Shown: in pieces, positions 1 to 6,315 of the stretch
Position numbering within the stretch: position 1 is the stretch's first letter
How the letters are laid out: each line of letters opens with the position of its first letter
NCBI GenBank assembly: GCA_026989405.1
Contig: JALSJL010000005.1
Span: 1 to 7,066, forward strand
Length of the DNA stretch: 7,066 nucleotides
Reading direction: 5' to 3'
DNA from: Marinosulfonomonas sp.
GTDB taxonomy: Bacteria > Pseudomonadota > Alphaproteobacteria > Rhodobacterales > Rhodobacteraceae
Notes under the pieces: generated by a model
What the model was told of the DNA's origin: nothing
Database searches by the model: none
Seen by the model: the letters and a program-made list of their open reading frames with translations, nothing else
Position numbers and translations under genes: made by a program

Positions 1-3000
1 CCGCGCCGCGACACCACCTGCCCGATCCCGTTGAGGAAAAACACCGGTGAAATCACGCCGCGCATGTCCATGATCCCCCGTCGCAGATCATAGACACCAT
101 CCAGCGACAACCCCAACGACGGACCGACCGCGGATGATTCCTGCAAGATCACCGCCGTTGGCGTCAGCCTGAACCGGGCGTTCACATCATCGAAATTGAT
201 CCCCTCGCCGCTCAGCTGCTCAAGCAGTCCGACAATCGACAGGGCAGCCAGCAGATCGGTCAGGCCGGGGGCGTTCTTGACCTTGATGTTGCGGATCTTC
301 AGGTTTCCGGCATATTCCCCCGCCGCCGCCAGAGGCCGCAGCGTGAGATCCATCCGCCCCTTGTTGGCATATTCCACGATCCCCGCCGAGCGCAGGACGC
401 CGCCGGCATTGTTGCTGCCGATCCTGACCAGGGTGCCGGACGCAACCGGCGCAAGCTCTCCCGCAAGCGGGGCGCCGCCGTTCATCCTGGCCTTGAAATT
501 ACCCTTGAAACCGCCCGCGGTGTCAAAGTTGCCGGAAAACCCCGTCAGCATCATGCCATCGGAAATGATCACCCGGTCCAGGTTCAAGATCACCGGCCCG
601 CCGGTCTGCGAGCGGATGCCCCCGGCCCCGCCCCGCCCCGCGAAAGACGTCTTTCGCACATCGATCGAGCCACCGTTTGTGCGCACCAGCGGCATCAGGC
701 CGGCACCGCGACCTTCCAGGGTGACCGGGGCGTCAAGCCACCCTCCGACCCGGAGACGCTTGAATGCCAGTGCTCCCAGCCCGCCATCGGCGCGTAGTGA
801 AACAGACCCACCGGTGGCGCTCAGCCCCGGGGCCACGATTTCCAGAAAGTCGATGCCGACATCCTTGCCCAGACGCCCGCGCACCTCCAGCCGACCGGTG
901 CTGTTGGCAGGTTTTGACCAACCGAGGGCGGAAACCTTCAGCGCCAGGCGGTTCAGATCGGATTGCAAGGTGAACTGCGGCGCCGATCCGCGCGCCAGAT
1001 CCAGGTGGAACCGCGCCCGCGCACGGCCCGAAACCATATCGTCAGGCAAGCCGATGCGAAACTCCCGCACAAAATCGCGGCCAAGCTCGACCCGGCCGGA
1101 AACCGTGGATTTGCCGGCCTGTTCGCGCCCGAGCGGCTGGCGCCATGTGACATCCGCCGCCACCCGCCCCAACTGCACGGGACCGGAAATTTCGACCTGG
1201 TCGTTGTCGGCCCGCAGCTCGAGCCGGTCCGCCGACAATGCCCGCTCCGGCACAAGAATATCCGAACGGACATCAAGCAGATCACCCTGAACCGAAAACC
1301 GGACATCCTCGATCTGGATCTTCTTTTTCAGGTCAAAATCGACCGTCGCCCGGAAGCGTGCTTTCCCGCGGGCCACATCCGGGCCAAACCCGGACCGGCG
1401 CAAAATGCGGAATGGCGGGGCATCCAGGAGCGAAAGTATGGCCGTCGTCGTCGACTTCCCGGCCAGCCGGACCGTCGCGTGGGCCGGTTTGCGCGTGATA
1501 TCCCCTATCTGAAAACTGCTTCCCGCCATGTCAATCAACCCGCCAAGCGGCGCGGTAACCGTGCCCCGGTCGATGTTCAGTGTGAAGGTCTTGCCATCGA
1601 TCACCGCATAGCCACTGGCATTTTCGATATCGGGTTGCGTGCGAATGTAGCGCACGGAGGTGTCGGAAAAATTCCAGCCAACGGACATGCGCGGCGCATG
1701 GTCGGGCGACAGCCGGATCGCGCCCTTGACATCGCTCAGCCTGGCCGAGTGAATATTGTCGCTCAGCCATTTTCGCGTCTTGGGGACAATCGAAACCGGC
1801 CAAAGGGCCAGAAGCCTGTCATCGACAAGGCTGTTTGCAGAGACATCGACCGCCAGTTGCCAACCATCGTCGCGCGCTTCGGCCTGTCCTTTGGCCGTCA
1901 TTCTTTCGTCGCCGTTCAGCAACACGAACTGCCCCAGTTCGATGCTGAACGGAGACAGCCGCACCCTGAAATCGGCAGCACCTTCGGAAAACGTGATCGG
2001 CTGCTGGTAATACTGCCTGGGATGCACCTTGATATCGGACAGCGCAAACTGGCCAAGAAAGACCGATGGCCATCCGCCCTCGAACTCGCGCATGAAGGCT
2101 TGCCCGCGCGCTGTGACCGACGCCGTGTCGGACTGCAGGCGAATCTCGGAAAACGCCAGCTTCTGCTGGGCCGGGTCAAACTCGAAATAGGCTTTTGCAT
2201 CGGCGAAATGAAGCGGGTCAACACCCTCGCCCGGCCGCAGGGCGCCTTCGCCGATTTCCAGCGTGCCGGCAAGTGTTTCCAAGGTGCCGGCGGTTCCGAA
2301 CTCGGCCCGCAGCGCGCCCGAGATCGGGGCATCAAGCACACCGAGAAAGCTGAGCGCCGGCGACTGCAATGCAATATCCGCAGCGGCGGCATTGGAAAAG
2401 GTCGTTCCGATGGCCGCTGCAGCACTTGCCTTGTCTGTCCGAATTCCGATGACCGTTTCAGCCAACTCTTCCGTGCCGTTGAACACATCGAAACCGATGG
2501 TGATATCCAGTCCGTTGTCGCCATGCCTGACGCTGGCGCTGCCGTCGGTGATCTGCCAGAGTCGCCCGGATCGCGCATCTTCCAGCGCGATGGTCAGATC
2601 GTCGGCACTGAGCTGTTTCAACTCGCGCATACCGGGCTGTTCGAACAACTCGTCCAGAGAGTCCAGAACACCGGGCAGCGTGCCACTTGTCACCTCTCCT
2701 TCCCCGAAAGAAAGGTCCAGTTGCCCGTCCGCCCGGCGGCGCAATGTTACCTGCGCCCCGGACAGGCGCACCAGGTCGATCTGCACCTTGCCGCCAAGAA
2801 GCGCCCTTGGCGCAAGTCGCGCCTCGACATTGTTCAGGCGCACGATTTCAACGCTGCGATCGTCGAAAATCCCGACATTGGTCATGATGATGCGCGGCGC
2901 CAGGCCCGTATCAACGCGAAATTTCAGCCGTCCGACCGATATCCGGCCCTTGGGCGCGCCCGCCTTGATGCGTTGCTCCAACCGCTGTGCCAGCCAGTCG

Positions 3001-3239
3001 GGGGCAATGATCTGGCGTTCTGTCAGCGACAGGCCCAGATACACGAAGGCGCCACCAAAAAGGATGATCAAAAGGACAAGCCGCACCACCTGAGCCGCCA
3101 GTCGCCAGCCCCGGCGCCGGGACCGTCCGACGGCCTTTTCCGGCCCCCGCTCAGGCCCCGAGTCAGGCCCCGACTCAGGCTCTTGATCGAGGGCGGGGTC
3201 GAGAGCGGTCTCGGGAATGGGTTCGGCCTTTTTGCTCAT
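1..3239 (-). CDS. AsmA/YhdP-like inner-membrane protein (DUF3971 and AsmA-like C-terminal region), 3' end cut by window edge
   Basis: The minus-strand frame is open from ATG at 3239-3237 to the left edge (1079 residues visible, no stop; I read every line in this register). The start is well fixed: an in-frame TGA lies at 3287-3285 and there is no ATG, GTG or TTG between it and 3239. The Shine-Dalgarno match is weak. Residues 1-45 are a Pro/Glu/Gly-rich, then Arg-rich cytoplasmic tail (SRRRGWR). One membrane helix follows at about 49-71 (VVRLVLLIILFGGAFVYLGL). The rest is a long beta-rich periplasmic region. A DUF3971-like segment has KTRKWLSDNI around residues 487-496. The end (about 950-1079) has the AsmA-like C-terminal signature NIKVKNAPGLTDLLAALSIV and ISPVFFLNGIGQVVSRR. 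Family knowledge: large AsmA-like proteins such as YhdP and TamB bridge the periplasm and are linked to phospholipid movement to the outer membrane. Probably only a few dozen residues are missing. Family assignment is confident; the exact role here is inference. Confidence 0.9.
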   Translation of the reverse strand, partial: MSKKAEPIPETALDPALDQEPESGPDSGPERGPEKAVGRSRRRGWRLAAQVVRLVLLIILFGGAFVYLGLSLTERQIIAPDWLAQRLEQRIKAGAPKGRISVGRLKFRVDTGLAPRIIMTNVGIFDDRSVEIVRLNNVEARLAPRALLGGKVQIDLVRLSGAQVTLRRRADGQLDLSFGEGEVTSGTLPGVLDSLDELFEQPGMRELKQLSADDLTIALEDARSGRLWQITDGSASVRHGDNGLDITIGFDVFNGTEELAETVIGIRTDKASAAAAIGTTFSNAAAADIALQSPALSFLGVLDAPISGALRAEFGTAGTLETLAGTLEIGEGALRPGEGVDPLHFADAKAYFEFDPAQQKLAFSEIRLQSDTASVTARGQAFMREFEGGWPSVFLGQFALSDIKVHPRQYYQQPITFSEGAADFRVRLSPFSIELGQFVLLNGDERMTAKGQAEARDDGWQLAVDVSANSLVDDRLLALWPVSIVPKTRKWLSDNIHSARLSDVKGAIRLSPDHAPRMSVGWNFSDTSVRYIRTQPDIENASGYAVIDGKTFTLNIDRGTVTAPLGGLIDMAGSSFQIGDITRKPAHATVRLAGKSTTTAILSLLDAPPFRILRRSGFGPDVARGKARFRATVDFDLKKKIQIEDVRFSVQGDLLDVRSDILVPERALSADRLELRADNDQVEISGPVQLGRVAADVTWRQPLGREQAGKSTVSGRVELGRDFVREFRIGLPDDMVSGRARARFHLDLARGSAPQFTLQSDLNRLALKVSALGWSKPANSTGRLEVRGRLGKDVGIDFLEIVAPGLSATGGSVSLRADGGLGALAFKRLRVGGWLDAPVTLEGRGAGLMPLVRTNGGSIDVRKTSFAGRGGAGGIRSQTGGPVILNLDRVIISDGMMLTGFSGNFDTAGGFKGNFKARMNGGAPLAGELAPVASGTLVRIGSNNAGGVLRSAGIVEYANKGRMDLTLRPLAAAGEYAGNLKIRNIKVKNAPGLTDLLAALSIVGLLEQLSGEGINFDDVNARFRLTPTAVILQESSAVGPSLGLSLDGVYDLRRGIMDMRGVISPVFFLNGIGQVVSRR
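640..657. other. 18-bp perfect palindrome within the AsmA-like gene
   Basis: GCGAAAGACGTCTTTCGC reads the same on both strands, with no mismatch and no spacer. It lies wholly within coding sequence (minus strand, codons for VRKTSFA). As RNA it could form a 7-bp stem with an ACGT loop. No T-tract follows on either strand, so it does not look like an intrinsic terminator. Function unknown. Confidence 0.6.
3150..3179. repeat. 12-bp tandem repeat, about 2.5 copies, inside the 5' end of the AsmA-like gene
   Basis: CTCAGGCCCCGA (3150-3161) is followed directly by GTCAGGCCCCGA (3162-3173) and a half unit CTCAGG (3174-3179). On the coding (minus) strand this yields a four-residue repeat PESG-PDSG-PERG-PEKA at about residues 21-36 of the AsmA-like protein, in the cytoplasmic tail before the membrane helix. 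Twelve bases is four codons, so gain or loss of a unit would keep the frame. Confidence 0.75.
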
Positions 3240-3532
3240 GTCTGCCAGTTGGTTGTCCGCCAGTGCGAAGGTTTCATTCTGCTCTCATTTCATCTTTGCG
3301 CCGTGGGGTCAAAAATGGAACCGGATTTCCTTGGTTGGCGAGCCCCGCCGAGAGATTTGCATCAAACCCCACCCGGCGGCGATCGGCCATGCGCATCGGC
3401 GAAAAATTGCCGTTTGTCGCGCAATTGGGTCGCCGCTTCCAGGCCGGCTTCCTATTTCCTTGCCCAGGAGTGATACAGTTTGTAAGCACTTAGGGTCCGG
3501 CGGCGGGTCATTTCGCTTCGGGCAAACGGCAG
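3240..3532. promoter_or_regulatory. Divergent intergenic region between the AsmA-like gene and the M23-bactofilin operon
   Basis: This stretch of about 290 bp separates two genes transcribed away from each other, so promoters for both should lie here or just inside the genes. I see no convincing coding sequence or RNA gene. Toward the AsmA-like gene a weak -35-like TTGACC sits at 3312-3307 on the minus strand, without a good -10 at the right distance. Toward the peptidase gene, TTGCCC at 3460-3465 is the best -35-like hexamer, and its -10 partner is poor. Two inverted repeats are visible: AATTGC/GCAATT (3405-3426) and the widely spaced GTGGGGT (3303-3309) / ACCCCAC (3366-3372). The regulatory role follows from gene order; specific promoter positions are guesses. 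Confidence 0.5.
3405..3426. promoter_or_regulatory. Inverted repeat AATTGC-N10-GCAATT, possible operator
   Basis: Two perfect 6-base arms, 3405-3410 and 3421-3426, are separated by 10 bases. Centre-to-centre spacing is 16 bp, roughly one and a half helical turns. The site lies in the divergent intergenic region about 107 bp upstream of the first candidate start codon of the peptidase gene. I do not recognise it as the site of a known regulator, and 6-base arms could arise by chance. Confidence 0.3.
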
Positions 3533-4879
3533 GTGACGGGTGGCGGGGATTTCACTTTGGCAAGATCATTGAAGAACAATCTGGCAAAGGCCCTGGAAAC
3601 CCGGTTTCCCGAAAAACGGCTGTTTCTGCGGTCGGACAATGAAACCCGGTTTGTCCGGCTGACCCCGCTGAGCCAACTGCTGGCCTGGAGCGGCATCGCA
3701 CTGTTTGTCGGCTGGTCCATCATTGCCACGTCATTTCTGTTGCTCGACAGTATCGGCAGCGGCTCTGTCCGGGAACAGGCGCTGCGCGAGCGGTCTCTGT
3801 ATGAACAACGCCTGAACGAGCTTTCGGCAGATCGAGACCTGCGCGCCAGCGAAGCCCTGATGGCGCAGAACCGGTTCAACACCGCGCTTGAGCAGATTTC
3901 GCAAATGCAGGCACTTTTGCTGAAAAGCGAAGATCAGCGCAAAGAGCTGGAAACCGGAATTGACATCATTCAGGCCACCCTGCGCCGCACCATGAAGGAA
4001 CGCGATGCCTCGCAGGCTCAGGTTCTGGAGTTGCTTGCGCAGATGGATGACACCCAACTGGCTGCCGCGGCCGGGGAAACCTCGGACGGGGACATGGCCA
4101 GCACCGTCGATTTTCTTGCCGAAGCGCTCGAGCAAACGGCCCGCCAGCGCGACATGCAATCGCAACTGGCCGTGCAGGCCGAAGCACTGGCCGCCGATCT
4201 CGAACTTGAACGAAAGCTGCTGCTGGAAAAGAACGACCGGATTTTCTCGCAACTTGAAGACGCGGTCAGCCTGTCGCTGGAACCGCTGGACAAGATGTTC
4301 GAAGCCGTTGGTCTTTCGACCGACAGCATTCTGAACACGGTCCGTCAGGGCTATTCCGGTCAGGGCGGCCCGCTGACACCGATCAGCTTTTCCACCAAGG
4401 GCACCCCGATCGACCCGGACAGCATGCGCGCCAATGAAATCCTTGCGCGGATGGACCGCATCAACCTTTACCGGATCGCAGCAGAGAAAATTCCGTTCGT
4501 GCTGCCGGTCAAATCGTCGTTCCGCTACACCAGCGGTTTCGGGCCGCGCGGGGGCCGGTTGCACGCCGGAACCGATATGGCCGGCCCGATCGGAACCCCG
4601 CTCTATGCAACCGCCGATGGCGTCGTGACCTTCGCGGGGCGCCAATCCGGTTATGGGCTGGTCGTCATCATCCGCCACGACTTCGGTCTGGAAACCCGCT
4701 ATGCTCATCAATCAAAAATCCGCGTGAAAGTTGGTCAAAGGGTCTCGCGCGGAGATAGAATTGGTGATATGGGGAACTCTGGCCGCTCAACCGGACCGCA
4801 TGTTCACTACGAAATCCGCCAGAACGGTAAACCAATCAACCCGATGACCTTCATCAAGGCAGCAAGAGATGTTTTCTAA
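3533..4879 (+). CDS. Membrane-anchored M23 (LytM-type) peptidoglycan endopeptidase with periplasmic coiled coil
   Basis: A 448-residue protein predicted to cut peptide cross-links of peptidoglycan in the periplasm. Order of parts: cytoplasmic tail of about 47 residues containing FLRSDNETRFVRLTP (31-45); one membrane helix at about 48-71; a long alpha-helical, Gln/Glu/Arg-rich coiled coil at about 78-245; a linker; and a C-terminal M23 domain from about 325. All five active-site residues are present: zinc ligands H344 and D348 (HAGTD) and H425 (second His of HVH), with catalytic H392 (YAHQ) and H423. It should therefore be an active enzyme, unlike the EnvC/NlpD-type LytM proteins that lack zinc ligands. 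The start is not ATG: the frame opens after TAG at 3491-3493, and the only candidates are GTG 3533 and TTG 3557 (MARSLKNN). The TTG has a better upstream purine run (GGCGGGG, 3542-3548), so the true start may be 3557. It overlaps the downstream bactofilin gene by 11 bp. Confidence 0.93.
   Translation: MTGGGDFTLARSLKNNLAKALETRFPEKRLFLRSDNETRFVRLTPLSQLLAWSGIALFVGWSIIATSFLLLDSIGSGSVREQALRERSLYEQRLNELSADRDLRASEALMAQNRFNTALEQISQMQALLLKSEDQRKELETGIDIIQATLRRTMKERDASQAQVLELLAQMDDTQLAAAAGETSDGDMASTVDFLAEALEQTARQRDMQSQLAVQAEALAADLELERKLLLEKNDRIFSQLEDAVSLSLEPLDKMFEAVGLSTDSILNTVRQGYSGQGGPLTPISFSTKGTPIDPDSMRANEILARMDRINLYRIAAEKIPFVLPVKSSFRYTSGFGPRGGRLHAGTDMAGPIGTPLYATADGVVTFAGRQSGYGLVVIIRHDFGLETRYAHQSKIRVKVGQRVSRGDRIGDMGNSGRSTGPHVHYEIRQNGKPINPMTFIKAARDVF
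4856..4879 (+). promoter_or_regulatory. Translational coupling site between the M23 peptidase and bactofilin genes
   Basis: The bactofilin ATG (4869-4871) sits 8 bases ahead of the peptidase TAA stop (4877-4879), giving an 11-bp overlap in a different frame. AAGG at 4856-4859, 9 bases before the ATG, is the likely ribosome binding site and lies within peptidase coding sequence. This arrangement usually ties the synthesis of the two proteins together. Confidence 0.6.
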
Positions 4880-5378
4880 AAGCAGAATCAACGAACCCGG
4901 CCCCAAAAACTCCGGTAGCGAAGACTCAACCAGCAGCAGCAGCGAAGCCGCGCCGGCCAAGACGACGCCGGATTTCACCCCCTCGCCACCCAAGGCCAAG
5001 CCGCCGGCCTCGGTGCTTTCTTCCGATCTCGTGGTGACCGGCAACATGAAAACCACCGGTGACGTTCAGATCGAGGGCACCGTCGAAGGCGATATCCGCG
5101 CCCACCTTCTGACCGTCGGCGAAGGCGCAACCGTCAAGGGAGAGTGCATTGCCGACGACGTTGTGGTCAATGGCCGCGTCGTGGGCCGGGTGCGTGGCCT
5201 GAAGGTGCGCCTGACCTCGACCGCGCGCGTCGAAGGGGACATCATTCACAAGACCATCGCCATCGAAAGCGGCGCCCATTTCGAAGGCTCGGTCCAGCGA
5301 CAGGACGATCCGCTCAACACCGGGAACAAGACGGCCGTCACCCCGACGCCGTCCTCCAAGGAAGCCGGCAAGGTCTGA
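4869..5378 (+). CDS. Bactofilin (polymer-forming cytoskeletal protein)
   Basis: A 169-residue bactofilin that should self-assemble, without nucleotide, into cytoplasmic or membrane-associated filaments that position cell-wall enzymes. Residues 1-47 are a disordered Ser/Pro/Lys-rich tail. Residues about 48-143 form the bactofilin domain, with the regular short beta-strand/glycine pattern of a right-handed beta helix (LVVTGNMKTTGDVQIEG, GDIRAHLLTVGEGATVKG, VNGRVVGRVRG, ARVEGDIIHKTIAIESG, FEGSV). Residues 144-169 are a short polar tail. Size and layout match the family. ATG 4869 lies within the last codons of the peptidase gene in a different frame, with AAGG at 4856-4859 as a likely ribosome binding site, so the two genes probably form one translationally coupled operon. 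A strong terminator follows. In Hyphomonas a bactofilin is known to work with an M23 endopeptidase, and in Helicobacter CcmA is linked to M23 proteins; the same partnership is inferred here. Confidence 0.95.
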   Translation: MFSKSRINEPGPKNSGSEDSTSSSSEAAPAKTTPDFTPSPPKAKPPASVLSSDLVVTGNMKTTGDVQIEGTVEGDIRAHLLTVGEGATVKGECIADDVVVNGRVVGRVRGLKVRLTSTARVEGDIIHKTIAIESGAHFEGSVQRQDDPLNTGNKTAVTPTPSSKEAGKV

Positions 5379-5397
5379 CCCTTTCAGGACAGGATTT

Positions 5398-5435
5398 CAC
5401 AAACCGGCAGGCCCTGTGCTTGCCGGTTTCTTTTT
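5398..5435 (+). terminator. Intrinsic terminator after the M23-bactofilin operon
   Basis: AAACCGGCA (5401-5409) pairs perfectly with TGCCGGTTT (5421-5429). The stem extends inward by a G-U pair and two G-C pairs to a CCTGT loop (5413-5417), giving 12 pairs. CTTTTTG follows directly (T run 5431-5435). It lies 22 bases after the bactofilin stop. On the minus strand no T run follows the hairpin, so it probably does not act as an efficient terminator for the converging DUF2189 gene. Confidence 0.88.
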
Positions 5436-5446
5436 GTCTGCGCAAC

Positions 5447-6220
5447 TCAAACCGGAAAATACAAGGCGCGCCGATACAGATGCCAGGTTGCATGGCCCAG
5501 GACCGGCAGAACCACGAACAGTCCAAGGAAAAACGGCAGGATGGCAAGGATTGACAGAAATCCGATGATCACTGCCCAAACGGTCATCACCGCAAGATTC
5601 TCGCGCACCGTCCGCAAACTGATGAGCATGGCAGACACGAAGTCGATTTCCTTGTCCAGCAGCAGCGGCAGGCTGATCACGGTGAAAGAAAACAGGAAGA
5701 ACCCAAGGATCGCACCAAGTATCAGTTCGGCGGCAACAAGAACCAACCCGCGTGGTGTAAACAGGGTCTCCAGCGAGGATGAGATGTTGATCAGGGCCGA
5801 CGGCCCCATCACGGCGGCGAACAGAATATGCGCAAGCAGGGTCCAGATCAGGAAGTAGATCACCACGATCGCACCTATCCAGGGGCACTGACGCCGCCGT
5901 TCGCCCAGAACGACACCCAGAATATCCCGCCAGACCAGATTTTCACCCGCTTCAAGCCTGCGGCTGACTTCATACAGTCCGACCGCGGCGAAGGGTGCGA
6001 CAAGAGGAAAACCCAGAGAGACGGTGATCATCCAGGCCACATTTCCCGCTTTCAGCGACACCAGTGCGATCCCGACCAGAACGTAGAACGCACTGAAGGC
6101 CACGCCGAACATCGGCGCCGCCTTGAAATCTGCCCAACCGGCTGCAAGCGATGCAAAAAGTTCGCTGACGGTCAACTTGCCGATCTCGGGCAAGGCCGAG
6201 GCTTGTGCATGTTCTTCCAT
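5447..6220 (-). CDS. DUF2189 family integral membrane protein, function unknown
   Basis: A 257-residue, strongly hydrophobic protein with about five or six membrane segments (roughly 37-56, 60-83, 113-138, 158-188 and 211-240, the last long enough to be a bent or double helix). Recognisable DUF2189 landmarks are the N-terminal LAAGWADFKAAPMFGVAFSA (25-44), GLYEVSRRLEAGE (81-93) after the second helix, and the C-terminal LPVLGHATWHLYRRAL (238-253). Length and layout match the family. No catalytic motif is visible and no function is established that I know of. The start is ATG 6220-6218; GGGAG about 10 bases upstream is a plausible if slightly distant ribosome binding site. It converges on the bactofilin gene (68 bp apart, with that operon's terminator between them) and follows prfB on the same strand. 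Family call is confident; any link to translation termination or envelope shape is only positional. Confidence 0.9.
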   Translation of the reverse strand: MEEHAQASALPEIGKLTVSELFASLAAGWADFKAAPMFGVAFSAFYVLVGIALVSLKAGNVAWMITVSLGFPLVAPFAAVGLYEVSRRLEAGENLVWRDILGVVLGERRRQCPWIGAIVVIYFLIWTLLAHILFAAVMGPSALINISSSLETLFTPRGLVLVAAELILGAILGFFLFSFTVISLPLLLDKEIDFVSAMLISLRTVRENLAVMTVWAVIIGFLSILAILPFFLGLFVVLPVLGHATWHLYRRALYFPV

Positions 6221-6252
6221 AGGCGCGCCGCTCCCGGTCAGTTCCGACTCGG

Positions 6253-6282
6253 AGCCTAGCGGGCAAGCCCCGGTGCAATCAA
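6253..6282 (-). promoter_or_regulatory. Possible promoter for the DUF2189 gene
   Basis: On the minus strand TTGATT (6282-6277) and TAGGCT (6258-6253) are separated by 18 bases, an acceptable layout for a housekeeping sigma factor, and would give a short leader before ATG 6220. The hexamers are imperfect and the call rests only on spacing and position. Read-through from prfB is equally possible. Confidence 0.25.
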
Positions 6283-6315
6283 CCGGCGAGTGCGTGTCAG
6301 GTTCGAAAAACCGGC

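Noticed and set aside
196..1290. A 364-codon open frame on the plus strand
   Set aside because: Also antisense to the AsmA-like gene. The product is Arg/Ser/Pro-rich low-complexity sequence with no recognisable motif.
963..3473. An 836-codon open frame on the plus strand
   Set aside because: It lies antisense to, and in the same codon register as, the AsmA-like gene, whose minus-strand frame is open over the whole of 1-3239, gives a proper membrane helix and matches a known family. The plus-strand product is Arg/Pro/Gln-rich with no domain; it is a shadow caused by GC-rich codon use.
3274..3489. A 71-codon open frame on the minus strand in the intergenic region
   Set aside because: Basic, Arg/Asn/Pro-rich product without a clear ribosome binding site or family resemblance; most of the intergenic region would be used up. 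I cannot support it as a gene.
3217..3642. A 141-codon open frame crossing the intergenic region on the plus strand
   Set aside because: It overlaps the start of both real neighbouring genes, has no family resemblance, and would leave no room for the divergent promoters.
3731..4711. A 326-codon open frame on the minus strand
   Set aside because: Antisense to the M23 peptidase gene, which has a complete active site. The antisense product has no recognisable features.
6270..6286. Small hairpin CCGGT-N7-ACCGG between prfB and the DUF2189 gene as a terminator
   Set aside because: Only a 5-bp stem and no T run on the minus strand after it, so it does not qualify as an intrinsic terminator.
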